From positions 124,001 through 188,000 of the forward strand of contig CAWJKE010000010.1 of the NCBI GenBank assembly GCA_963843455.1: a stretch of 64,000 nucleotides of DNA, written 5' to 3'. The number at the start of each line of letters is the position of its first letter. The first letter of the stretch is position 1. A program made the position numbers and the translations under genes. Positions 8,284 to 15,985 of the stretch are shown piece by piece. This DNA comes from CAIQPS01 sp963843455. Its GTDB lineage: Bacteria > Actinomycetota > Thermoleophilia > RBG-16-64-13. The notes beneath the pieces are model-generated. The model was not told the DNA's origin. It made no database searches and saw only the letters and a program-made list of their open reading frames with translations.

Positions 8284-8643
8284 ATGGGCAAACGGAGATG
8301 GATCGTCATTCTGGCTGTGGTCGCCGTTCTCACCCTGCTGATCGCAGGAACGGCTTATGCCGCTCAGGGCGGCAACGGCGCGCAGAACCGGACGGGAAGC
8401 ACCATAACGCCGAGCACGACATGCAGCACCTGCATCCCGGGCACCACCTGCAACGGAGATTGTGGTCAAATCCCGACCTCGACGCCGAGCAGCGCGCAGA
8501 CTCAGGCGCAGCAGCGTCTGCAGGACGGGACGTGCGACGGGACCTGTGACGGGACCGGCACCACCGATCAGACCCGCCAGCGGGCGCAGGATGGGACCGG
8601 CGCCGGTAGTGGGAGCGGCAACGGTTATCGAAACGGAAGGTAG
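8284..8643 (+). CDS. Small secreted cysteine-rich protein
   Basis: A 119-residue secreted protein with a clear signal peptide (MGKRR, hydrophobic 7-20, AYAA cleavage motif near 24-27). The mature part has eight cysteines in close pairs: TTCSTCIPGTTCNGDCGQ and DGTCDGTCDGTG. The remainder is rich in Thr, Gln, Gly and Arg. The clustered cysteines could form disulfides or bind metal; no known family is recognised. The start has an excellent GAAGGAGG box 7 bp upstream. It lies immediately downstream of the two-component genes and behind a pair of direct-repeat boxes, and is probably a target of that regulator. Confidence 0.65.
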   Translation: MGKRRWIVILAVVAVLTLLIAGTAYAAQGGNGAQNRTGSTITPSTTCSTCIPGTTCNGDCGQIPTSTPSSAQTQAQQRLQDGTCDGTCDGTGTTDQTRQRAQDGTGAGSGSGNGYRNGR

Positions 8644-8696
8644 ACCTTCGGCCTCACGCCTGGCTTCCCGCTAGAAACGGCGCCGAAGACGGGACC

Positions 8697-8731
8697 GGGG
8701 CGCAAGCCCCCTGCGAGGGGGCTTGCGCCCC
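8697..8731 (+). terminator. Strong hairpin, probable terminator
   Basis: A perfect 15-bp stem (arms 8697-8711 and 8717-8731) with a 5-base loop TGCGA follows the Cys-rich gene by 54 bp. There is no T-run behind it, so it may act as a factor-assisted terminator or an mRNA-stabilising end. It separates the two-component locus from the DUF134 locus. Confidence 0.6.
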
Positions 8732-8790
8732 GCGACTGCTCACCGCCCAGCACGATCGCCCGCTTCACATTTCCTCTCCTTCGGCGGCCC

Positions 8791-8828
8791 TTGCATTCCG
8801 GTAGTGGACACGTATAATGCACAATTAT
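8791..8828 (+). promoter_or_regulatory. Promoter and candidate operator of the DUF134 gene
   Basis: TTGCAT (8791-8796) and a perfect TATAAT (8813-8818), 16 bp apart, form a housekeeping-type promoter. An inverted repeat ATAAT-gcaca-ATTAT (8814-8828) overlaps the -10 box, and TGCA flanks it on both sides. A protein bound here would block transcription; the HTH protein encoded just downstream is the natural candidate (inference). The promoter also shows that an ATG at 8817 cannot be the gene start. Confidence 0.55.
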
Positions 8829-8855
8829 GCAAAACAACCAGGTCGGAGGAGCGGT

Positions 8856-9238
8856 TTGGCTCGGCCCGCAAAATGGCGTTGTCTCGAGTGCCTTCCCGGC
8901 TCGAAGCTGTTCGGGCCTGTCGGGGTGCCCGCGAGAGAGTTGCAGAAGCTACGGATGTCCTTCGACGAACTCGAGGCCTTGCGTCTGCTCCACCTGGAAG
9001 GTGCGACACAGGCGGAAGCCGGCAGCAGACTGGGAGTGTCGGCCTCCACTGTCAGCCGGATGGCCGACCGCGCTCATCGCGTCATCACCGAAGCGCTGGT
9101 GGCCAACAGAGCCGTATGCGTGGAGGGCGGACCTGTGACGGTGGTCCGCGTCAGCGAGAGTTCAAGAACGGCGCCTTCGGACGACGAGGCCGCAGCAAAT
9201 ACAGGTCGGCAAAGACCCAAGCGAAGGAGAAAGAATGA
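8856..9238 (+). CDS. DUF134 HTH regulator, 3' end unclear (no in-frame stop)
   Basis: The protein starts at TTG 8856, 6 bp after GGAGG and downstream of a TATAAT box; this gives the canonical DUF134 N-terminus (LARPAKWRCLECLPG). Then come the motif MSFDELEALRLLHLEG and a sigma-like helix-turn-helix (ATQAEAGSRLGVSASTVSRMADRAH). DUF134 proteins are small DNA-binding proteins often found beside NifX-like genes. After about residue 100 the frame never stops: it stays open through the NifX gene and into the OsmC gene up to 10016. A one-base loss would shift it to a frame ending at TGA 9236-9238, overlapping the next ATG as ATGA; I use that end. A run-on product to 10016 cannot be excluded. Confidence 0.65.
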
Positions 9239-9585
9239 TTGTCGCGGTACCCTATCTGCAGGGCGATGTCAACGCCCACTTCGGGAGCACGCAGGCCTTC
9301 CTCGTGGCCGAGGCGGTCGACGGCAACGTCGAGCGCACGTCCGTCTTCGAGGTGCAGGGGATGCAACACAACCACGCCGGCATAGCCGGGTTCCTCAAGG
9401 AGCAGGGAGTCGAGGTGATCCTGGCCGGCGGCATGGGCGCGCCGATGCAGCAGGCGCTGAAGCTGCAGGGTTTCGACCTCTACTGTGGCGTCTCCGGCCC
9501 GGCGGTGGAAGCGGTCGAGGCCTTCTTGCGGGGCGAGATAGAGCAGTCGGAAAGCACCTGCGGGCACCATCACGGCCAGAACTAG
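9235..9585 (+). CDS. NifX/NifB-C-terminal-like (MTH1175-type) protein
   Basis: A 116-residue member of the dinitrogenase iron-molybdenum cofactor family: it opens MIVAVPYLQGDVNAHFGST, has the central GMQHNHAGIAGFL, then GVEVILAGGMGAPMQQAL, and ends with a His-rich CGHHHG tail. Outside nitrogenase systems such small proteins are thought to bind iron-sulfur or metal clusters, but their role is unsettled. A GAAGGAG box precedes the ATG. The partnership with a DUF134 regulator upstream is a common arrangement in anaerobes. The downstream OsmC and CopZ-like genes suggest a metal- or thiol-stress operon. Confidence 0.85.
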   Translation: MIVAVPYLQGDVNAHFGSTQAFLVAEAVDGNVERTSVFEVQGMQHNHAGIAGFLKEQGVEVILAGGMGAPMQQALKLQGFDLYCGVSGPAVEAVEAFLRGEIEQSESTCGHHHGQN

Positions 9586-9620
9586 CGGCGAGATACAGAC
9601 GAGAATCGAGGGGACGAATC

Positions 9621-10016
9621 ATGGAAATGAACATCTACTTTCCGGGCGGCAAACGCGTGTACGCGGACTACGGGAAGTTCACCATCGAGACTGATCAACC
9701 GGCACGGAGCGGCGGCGAGGACTCGGCCCCGGCCCCGTTCGATCTGTTCCTTGCCTCCATCGGCACCTGCGCGGGCATCTACGCCCTCGGCTTCATGCAG
9801 CAGCGCGGCATCGACCCTGAAGGGTCCAAGTTGACCATGCGTGCCCACTACAACCCGGCGGTCGGCCTCATCGACAACATCGAACTGGAGTTGACGACGC
9901 CCGCGGGCTTCCCGGACAAATACCGCGACGCCATCATCAACGCCATGGAACTCTGCGCGGTCAAGAAGCATCTGGCGCAACCGCCGGCGTTCGCCGTCAC
10001 CACGGTGGCGGGCTGA
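9621..10016 (+). CDS. OsmC/Ohr-like family protein
   Basis: A 131-residue OsmC-fold protein. The APFDLFLASIGTCAGIYAL segment carries the first reactive cysteine, and MELCAVKKHLAQPP carries the second near the C-terminus, the usual two-cysteine layout of thiol peroxidases of this family. The sequence is closest in feel to the YhfA-like branch. ATG 9621 has GAGGGG upstream. The same frame is open from 8817, so a fused reading with the DUF134 gene is possible, but the separate start and the intervening NifX gene in another frame argue for an independent gene. It probably detoxifies hydroperoxides or handles reactive sulfur. Confidence 0.85.
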   Translation: MEMNIYFPGGKRVYADYGKFTIETDQPARSGGEDSAPAPFDLFLASIGTCAGIYALGFMQQRGIDPEGSKLTMRAHYNPAVGLIDNIELELTTPAGFPDKYRDAIINAMELCAVKKHLAQPPAFAVTTVAG

Positions 10017-10030
10017 GGGAGGCCGCAAAC

Positions 10031-10240
10031 ATGAGCAATGAGCACAGCACGACCGAGATCAAGGTCGCCGGCATGTCCTGCGAGCACTGTGTGGCTGCGG
10101 TCGGCAAGGCGGCCAGGTCGGTCCCGGGCGTCACCGACGCAGTGGTGGACCTCAAGTCGGGCCTCGCGAAAGTGGACGGCTCGTTCGACCGGCAGCAGGT
10201 GGTGGAGGCGATCAAAGCCGCGGGGTACGAAGCGTCCTAG
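10031..10240 (+). CDS. Heavy-metal-associated (CopZ-like) chaperone
   Basis: A 69-residue single HMA domain with the metal-binding motif GMSCEHC (Cys17, Cys20 region) and the usual beta-alpha-beta pattern ending in GYEAS. CopZ-type proteins carry Cu(I) to P-type ATPases or regulators; other soft metals are possible. The start follows AGGGAGG by a short gap, 14 bp after the OsmC stop. No copper ATPase is present nearby. It is the last gene of the DUF134-NifX-OsmC run and faces the GNAT gene tail to tail. Confidence 0.88.
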   Translation: MSNEHSTTEIKVAGMSCEHCVAAVGKAARSVPGVTDAVVDLKSGLAKVDGSFDRQQVVEAIKAAGYEAS

Positions 10241-10260
10241 GAGCGAACCGGAACGCTCGG

Positions 10261-10807
10261 CTACTCGGCCGCCCCGTACCGTTCGCGGAACTCCCGGTCG
10301 ATCATGTCGAGCACCACGTAGTCCGCGAACCGGCCCTCCTGGAACACGGTCTCGCGCTCCCTGCCCACCTCGACAAAGCCGACGCGGCGGTAGAGCCCCA
10401 GACCTCGGGAGTGGTCGGCGTGGGCCTTGATCTTCACGGTGTGAAGGCCGAGCGTGTCGAAGCCATAGCGGAGGCAGGTGACGATGGCGTCGAACCCGAA
10501 GCCCTTGCCCCAATCCTCCTTGCGGCCTATCGCGATCCCCAGCTCGGCGTGCCGGTGCACGGGATCGATGTCCTTGAGCCCCACGTTGCCGACGTACCGT
10601 CCGTCTTCGGCCACGTGGATCTCGAAGCTCTGGGCGTCCGGACGAAGCGGCGTGCGCCTCGTAGTACCGTTGCTCGTCCTCTTTGGTGATGGGAGTGTGA
10701 CCGACAATGAGGTACTTGTAGACCTCGGGATCGTTGAGCCACGCCCGGATGGTCTCGGCATTGTCCACGTCGAGTTCGGTGAGATAGATCTTCTCGCCTC
10801 TGATCAT
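10261..10807 (-). CDS. GNAT acetyltransferase, RimJ/RimL type (one frameshift)
   Basis: The N-terminal frame starts at ATG 10807 (MIRGEKIYLTELDVDNAE) and runs to EAHAAS; the rest (PDAQSFEIHVAEDG, VGLKDI, ELGIAIGRKEDWGKGFG, KAHADHSRGLGLYRRVGFVEVG) is one frame away. Removing one base near 10642 joins them and restores a 182-codon gene. The core GKGFG is the acetyl-CoA P-loop region. RimJ/RimL-type enzymes acetylate protein N-termini or small amines; the target is unknown. Its ATG overlaps the stop of the mycofactocin glycosyltransferase, so it is the last gene of the mft operon. Confidence 0.75.
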
Positions 10808-12330
10808 GATCCCAATCCTACCGGAGAAACGCCCCGCGTGGTCCGCTGTTTGGCGCGGGCGCCCGGAGCGATCTGCCGCTCGAACACCGGCAGGTAGGAG
10901 CGGAACGACCTCACGCGCACGCAGCCGGCCGCGACCCCCGCCTGGTAGGCGGCGTGCTCCGCGACGTAGTAGGCCAGGTACGCGGGGAATGACATGCGCG
11001 GCCGCTGGGTCGAGTAGTCCACGCCGGCGGAATAGAGGACGGCCGCGGCTTCCAGCGCCCACAGACCCGGGACGGCGGCGCCGCCGACCGTCAGCGGCCC
11101 CAGGTAGTACCGGGTGAGATGGAAGTAGGCGAAGTAGAGCATGGAGAGGTGGCCGCGAAGGACCGAGGTCCAGATCTTCGCTTCTGGATCTCCACGCCGC
11201 TCCGACGCAGCCGCGACCGCCGGCGGGCCCCGTCCCAAAGGGCGGGCGCCAGGCAGAGGGGCAGGAGCCGGGGCTCGAGCCGGACGAGCGCGGCGGAGAC
11301 GAGGGCGACCGTGGCAAGCGGCGCCGGCGCCAGCGGGAAAGCGCTTGCGCTTGTCGGGATGGAGCTTGTGAAGAACGGCTTCCGACGTCCCGTACTGCGC
11401 TCGGCGCCGCAGCATGGCGCCCAGACGATCCCGATGCTTGTGCCGGACTATCCCCTCGGGGGCGTAGACGAGATACGCGCCGGCGGCCCGGATACGCCAG
11501 CAAAGGTCGACGTCTTCGCCGACGCGGAGGTCTTCGCGGAGACCTCCGACCGCCTCATAGGTGGAGCGGCGGACCAGCAGGTTGCAGGTGGGCACGTAGA
11601 AGGTGTCCGGCCCCTTGGGCCCTCAACATCAGGTGCCGCCCCATGTCGAGGGGAGAGGCCACCTCCTCGTAGCGGTCGAGCCGCGACTCGGTGTAGTAAC
11701 CGACGGTCCGCCCGCCAACGGCGGCGACCCGATCCCAGGCGAAATACGGAGTGAGGTCGCGCAGCCAGGACCGGTCGGGCACGCAGTCGCTGTCGACGAA
11801 GGCCAGCACGTCGCCTTTCGCCTCTCGGGCGGCCCGGTTCCGAGAGTAGGAGGGGCCGCGATTCCGGTCGTTCGCGAGTAGCCGGGCGCCATGCCGCTCC
11901 GACGACCCGCGCCACCGCCGCCGGGTCGGCCGAGCCATCGTCGACCACTATCACTTCCAGTCGGTCCGCCGGATAGTCGAGGCAGCCGATCGCCGCCAGA
12001 CAGTCATCAAGGTCATCCACCCGGTCGAGAGTGGGGACGATCACGGTGACCGAGGGGAGCGAGATCGGGGTCGACAGCCGCCCGTCGGACCTCCAGCAGG
12101 CCGCGCCCCCGGAAATACTCGCAGAGCTCGAGGATCCGCTCCTCGGAAAGAGTGAGGCCGGCGGCGATCTCGGAGATGGTGGCGCCGTAGCGCGTCCGTT
12201 TCAGGAGCCGGGCAGCAGCCGCGTTGACCGTGAGCACGGTGAGCGGCTCTTCGCAGATCACCCGCCAGGTCCCGGCATCACCCGGCGCCAGCCGCACCGC
12301 CTCGCGCAGCCGGTATTCGAGAGGGATCAC
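10804..12330 (-). CDS. mftF: Mycofactocin glycosyltransferase MftF (several frameshifts)
   Basis: Pieces in different frames add up to one MftF: a PqqD-like N-terminal region (EPLTVLTVNAAAARLLKR, from GTG 12330), the GT2 core (SVTVIVPTLDR, EVIVVDDGSADP, GDVLAFVDSDCVPD), an acceptor-side segment FYVPTCNLLVRRS with GEDVDLCWRIR, a hydrophobic stretch, and a membrane-associated tail ending at 10804. Frames change near 12072, 11894, 11608, 11340 and 11165-11200; the first four are each solved by skipping one base. MftF adds a beta-1,4-glucose chain to the mycofactocin core. GTG 12330 overlaps the etfB stop. It is either damaged by sequence error or decaying. Confidence 0.8.
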
Positions 12331-13281
12331 CCTGAGCTGCCGCCGCCGGGCCGCTTCGCGGCGCCGTCACTGCCGGGCCGCAAATGGTCCAACCATCCCT
12401 CGTCCCGCAGGACTTCGAACACCTCCTGCGCGACCTCGTCCGCCGGTCGCCGGACCACACGCCCCTCCCGATGCTTCACCGAACCGCCCACCAGCGCGAG
12501 GATCCGGTCAAAGGCGGGCAGGGTGGGATCGGGAGGGGCGACGGGATGCAGCCGCGGACGGCGAGGCCGAGCCGGACCGTACTCGAGGGGTCTATCGGCT
12601 CGCCGCGCGGTGCCCGGCGCGACCCCCAGGTCGGCAAGTGTCCAGGTGGCGATGTCCTGTTCAAGCGCGGCGAGCAGCGCGCGGGCAGACACGTCCGCCG
12701 GAGCCGCCCCGCCACCCGCAGCCGGCCCTCCGCCTGCGACGGTGATCACCGCCGGCAACCCGACCTCCACCCTCTCCCGAAAGCCCCGCTCGAGTTCCCG
12801 GGTAGCTTCCAGGCGGCGGGAATCGGCCGAGAGGGCCGCGGTCCCGACCTCGGTCACGCAGGGCAGGCCAAGATGCGCAGCGAGTAGCACCCCCAACTGC
12901 CCGCCGGATCCGATCACGCCTCTGCTCCCCGTCAGCACCAGGTCGTAACCCGGCGGCCTGAGCCGCGGCCGCGAGGATGAGGGCCTTGCCCGCGGTCCGG
13001 GCCTCAGCGGCTTCGTCGTCCCACACGCGTATCGCCCGGTGGCAGCCGCGGGCGAGAGCCTGGCGAAGGAAGGAGTCGTGCTCGGGTGGGCCAAGATGGA
13101 TGACGGTGAGATGTCCGTTGGGCCGGTCGGCGATCAAGGCCAGGGCCAGATCCAGGGCGCGAGCGCCAGCCGGGTCGATCTCCGGGACCAGCCACTCCTC
13201 CCGCACCCGGCCGCTCCTGGGGTCACGTTCCGGCGGGATGCGAACGTCGGCCGCCACGTCGAGGAAGACGAGCACCTTCAT
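12327..13281 (-). CDS. etfB: Electron transfer flavoprotein beta-like subunit (one frameshift)
   Basis: ATG 13281 opens MKVLVFLDVAADVRIPPE, continues through IDPAGARALDLALAL and HLTVIHLGPPEHDSFLRQALARGC, and breaks near 12951. Skipping one G joins it to AAGYDLVLTGSRGVIGSGGQ, LPCVTEVG and ERVEVGLPAVITV, all ETF-beta landmarks for AMP/FAD binding. The corrected length is 317 residues, longer than a usual EtfB (about 260) because of a C-terminal extension. It pairs with etfA two genes upstream and feeds electrons to FixC/FixX. The gene order etfA-fixC-fixX-etfB inside a mycofactocin operon suggests the ETF accepts electrons from mycofactocin-linked dehydrogenation (inference). Confidence 0.8.
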
Positions 13282-13344
13282 GGCGCACCGTCGCCGTCCG
13301 CGCGGGCGCGCCGCGCCCCTGGCGGTCGGGCGCCGGGCGCTGCC

Positions 13345-13620
13345 TTACGTGAGGCGGAACCGTACACCGTATCCTCCGTGCGGGTAGTGCCAATCCAGGG
13401 CGTTCCGGTCGCAGACCAGCAGACAGGTGCCGCACTCCAGGCAGGCCTCGTAGGCGAAGTCCACCCGGGAACGCTCTTCGCTCCAGATGTAGCAGCGGGC
13501 AGGACAGGAGAACGTGCAGGCGCGATGTTGGCAGCCCTTGCAGATCTCCTGGTCCAGCGTGATATGGGCTTCCGGGTGGATCCGATAGCTCACCAGATCG
13601 AACAGTTCGTCGGGGATCAC
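13345..13620 (-). CDS. fixX: FixX-like ferredoxin, partner of ETF:quinone oxidoreductase
   Basis: A 91-residue ferredoxin with an FixX signature: ICKGCQHRACTFSCPARCY followed by YEACLECGTCLLVCD, and a C-terminus ALDWHYPHGGYGVRFRLT that is nearly diagnostic of FixX. It starts at GTG 13620, overlapping the fixC stop in a GTGA. FixX passes electrons between the FixC flavin and the quinone pool or ETF. The reading frame is intact, unlike the neighbours on both sides. Confidence 0.92.
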   Translation of the reverse strand: MIPDELFDLVSYRIHPEAHITLDQEICKGCQHRACTFSCPARCYIWSEERSRVDFAYEACLECGTCLLVCDRNALDWHYPHGGYGVRFRLT

Positions 13621-15012
13621 AGGTACCCCCTCCCCGCTTCCAACAGGTCGGCGAGCATCCGGCGCACGGGCACCCGGCCCTTCGTCGCCCGGCGGGCGAG
13701 GCGCATGATCCGCTGCTTGGGCGTGCCGTCGGACCGATAGAGATCCTCCATCAGGGCGCTGATCACCTGCGGGTACAGCGTGAAGAGCCGGTCGTGGTGG
13801 AGGAAATCGATGGCCCTGCCGTACGTGGTCAGATCGCGCAGGACGAAGCTCTCTTTGAGCTCCTCCTTGTAGCGCGCCAGCCGACCGGCCGAGAAGTCGC
13901 CCGCGGCCAGGGCTTCGGCGCCGATCTTCGCCGCGATCACGCCCGAGGTCATCGCCAGGTTCATCCCCTCCTGCGTCAAACCGTTGGTGTAGCAGAAGCC
14001 CCCAGCGTCGCCGGCGACCAATAGGCCCGCCATGGAGAGTTGGGGGACCATGCGCATCCCGGCTTCGGGCAGCAGGTGAGCCGAGTATTCGACCATCCGG
14101 GAGCCGCGGATGCAGCGGAGCCACCGGTCCGGAGGCGACAAAGCGCTCCAACAGTTCGTAGGGAGGGATGCCCCGCTCTTTCAGCGAGTCGAGATGGAAC
14201 ACCAGTCCCACGGAGAGAGCGTCGGTCTGCGTGTAGATGAAGCCGCCCCCGCGTACGCCTTCGGTGCAGCCGAGGAACTCCTGCGTGGCCCCCTCCCGCC
14301 CGGTCAGGCCGAAGCGCTCGTCGATCTCCTCCTCGGTCATCGCGTACAGGGCGCGAACTCCCAGAGCGACCTGTTCCGCCTTGAAGCCCTTGTGAAGACC
14401 GGCCTCCTTGGCCAGGAGCGACAGCGTCCCGTCGCAGGCGATGACCAGCGGCGCTTCGACGACGTCGTCGCCGCCCGCCACGCGCACTCCACGCACCGCT
14501 CCCTTGCTCACTACCAGCCCCTCGACTCGGCAGCCGGTGAGCAGGGTGACGCCGGCGGCGACCGCTTGGTCGGCGTACCAGCGATCGAAGTGGGGCCGGA
14601 ACAGGGTGAAGCCGGTGAGGCCCCGGTCGGAGGTCGAGCCCGCTCCCACCGCCGGCCGGTCAGAACCCGACGCGGCCTGGAAGGCGAGAGAGGTGGTCGA
14701 GCCTTCGCTGGTGATGGAGAGAATCCGCTTGGTGACCGCCCGCTCCCACGGCGCGCGCTTCCAGAAATCGGGCATGAGCTGTTCGGGAGCGGGGCAGTAG
14801 GCCATCATGCCGCCGAACATGTTCTTGGCCCCCGGATACTCGCCCCGCTCCAGCAGCAAGACCTTGGCGCCGGCCTGTGCGAGCCCGAGCGCCGCGCTGG
14901 TGCCCGCGGGTCCCGCCCCGACGACGATAGCGTCGAAGCTGGCCGCGGCCGACGCGCGCCCCTCGGCGAGGCCGGCGATCTGGCCGGACGGCGCCGGGCG
15001 GCTAGCGCTCAT
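13617..15012 (-). CDS. fixC: FixC-like ETF:quinone oxidoreductase flavoprotein (one frameshift)
   Basis: From ATG 15012 the protein has an FAD-binding Rossmann motif (FDAIVVGAGPAGTSAALGLA), LLERGEYPGAKNMFGG typical of FixC/ETF-QO, and EAPLVIACDGTLSLLA. It breaks near 14130, and after skipping one base continues DRWLRCIRGSRMVEYSAHL, LLVAGDAGGFCYTNG and TQEGMNLAMTSG, ending at 13617. The corrected length is 464 residues, normal for FixC. The enzyme moves electrons from ETF to menaquinone or ubiquinone at the membrane. It overlaps etfA by 11 bp and fixX by 4 bp. Confidence 0.88.
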
Positions 15013-15985
15013 CCCCGCCGCCTGTAGATGCGTCGCGCCACTCCTTGATCTTCGCGATGAGAGCAGGCAGGACAGCTTCGAGATCCGCCACGTACCCCAC
15101 GTCCGAGAACTGGAAGATGGGCGCCCGCACGTCCCGGTTGATGGAGAGCACCCTGTCCGCCTTGCGGACTCCAGCGACGTGGTGAGGCGAGCCAGAGACA
15201 CCAAGGGCGACATAGAGATCGGGGGCTACATTCCGGCCCGTCTGCCCGATGAGTCTTTCTTTTGGCAAGCGGCCTTCGTCGACCACCGGCCTGGTGGCTC
15301 CCACCGAGCCCTCGAGCAACTCGGCAAGTTCGTACACGGCGGCGAGCATCCCCTCGTTGGCGGTGCCCATTCCTGCGGCGACTATTCGCCTGGCGTGGAC
15401 CAGATCCACCGATCGGGCGTCGGGAGGGAAGGTCTCCAGGTGGCGGACGCGGGGGGGGAATTCCGGGATATGGGCGACGACTTCCACCTGCGCCAGCGCC
15501 TCGGCCGCGGCCTCCGCAGCGCCCGCGGGAGTATCGACACCGGTCAAGTCGAGCGTAGCGACCGGCACGAAGCCTGCGGCGGCGACTATGTCCTGCTCGA
15601 GCCATCCGCCGTAGACGGGTTTGACGAATGTGAGGGCGGGATGCGACGGCATGCTGCAGCCCAAGATGGCGCCCGTTCCCAGCTTCTGCGCGACAAGAGG
15701 CGCCAACTGCCGGCCAGAATCGCCATCTTGCACGAGCACGGCGGCAGGACCGGCCGCTCTAGCGATGTCGGCCACCGCGGCGGCCAAGGAGTCGAAGTCC
15801 ATCTCCGCGCCGACCGGCCAGGTCACAAAGCGGGTCTGCGCGCCAAGAACCGCCGCCAGCCGGATGGCTTCAGCCGCAAGCGCAGGGCGCGACTCGGCCA
15901 CTGCCGCGTTGCCCGTCTCGGAGACAGGCTCCACCACGACCAGGAGTGGGGCCGACGCGGCCCGGTTGTCGCCGCTTCCGCTCAC
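15002..15985 (-). CDS. etfA: Electron transfer flavoprotein alpha subunit
   Basis: An intact 327-residue EtfA. The C-terminal FAD-binding domain is clear: RLIGQTGRNVAPDLYVALG, VSGSPHHVAGVRKADRVLS, INRDVRAPIFQFSDVGYVAD. The N-terminal domain resembles EtfB-like nucleotide-binding folds. GTG 15985 overlaps the stop of the OYE-like gene (4 bp). With EtfB it forms a heterodimer carrying FAD and AMP. Its place between a mycofactocin-type flavoenzyme and FixC fits electron flow from a dehydrogenase to quinone. An electron-bifurcating type cannot be decided by eye. Confidence 0.92.
   Translation of the reverse strand: MSGSGDNRAASAPLLVVVEPVSETGNAAVAESRPALAAEAIRLAAVLGAQTRFVTWPVGAEMDFDSLAAAVADIARAAGPAAVLVQDGDSGRQLAPLVAQKLGTGAILGCSMPSHPALTFVKPVYGGWLEQDIVAAAGFVPVATLDLTGVDTPAGAAEAAAEALAQVEVVAHIPEFPPRVRHLETFPPDARSVDLVHARRIVAAGMGTANEGMLAAVYELAELLEGSVGATRPVVDEGRLPKERLIGQTGRNVAPDLYVALGVSGSPHHVAGVRKADRVLSINRDVRAPIFQFSDVGYVADLEAVLPALIAKIKEWRDASTGGGDER

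Noticed and set aside
8817..8855. ATG 8817 as the DUF134 start
   Set aside because: It overlaps the TATAAT promoter box and gives residues foreign to the family; TTG 8856 has an ideal ribosome site.
9848..11503. 551-residue minus-strand frame
   Set aside because: It is a chance open frame that joins antisense OsmC, CopZ, the N-terminal piece of the GNAT gene and out-of-frame mftF.
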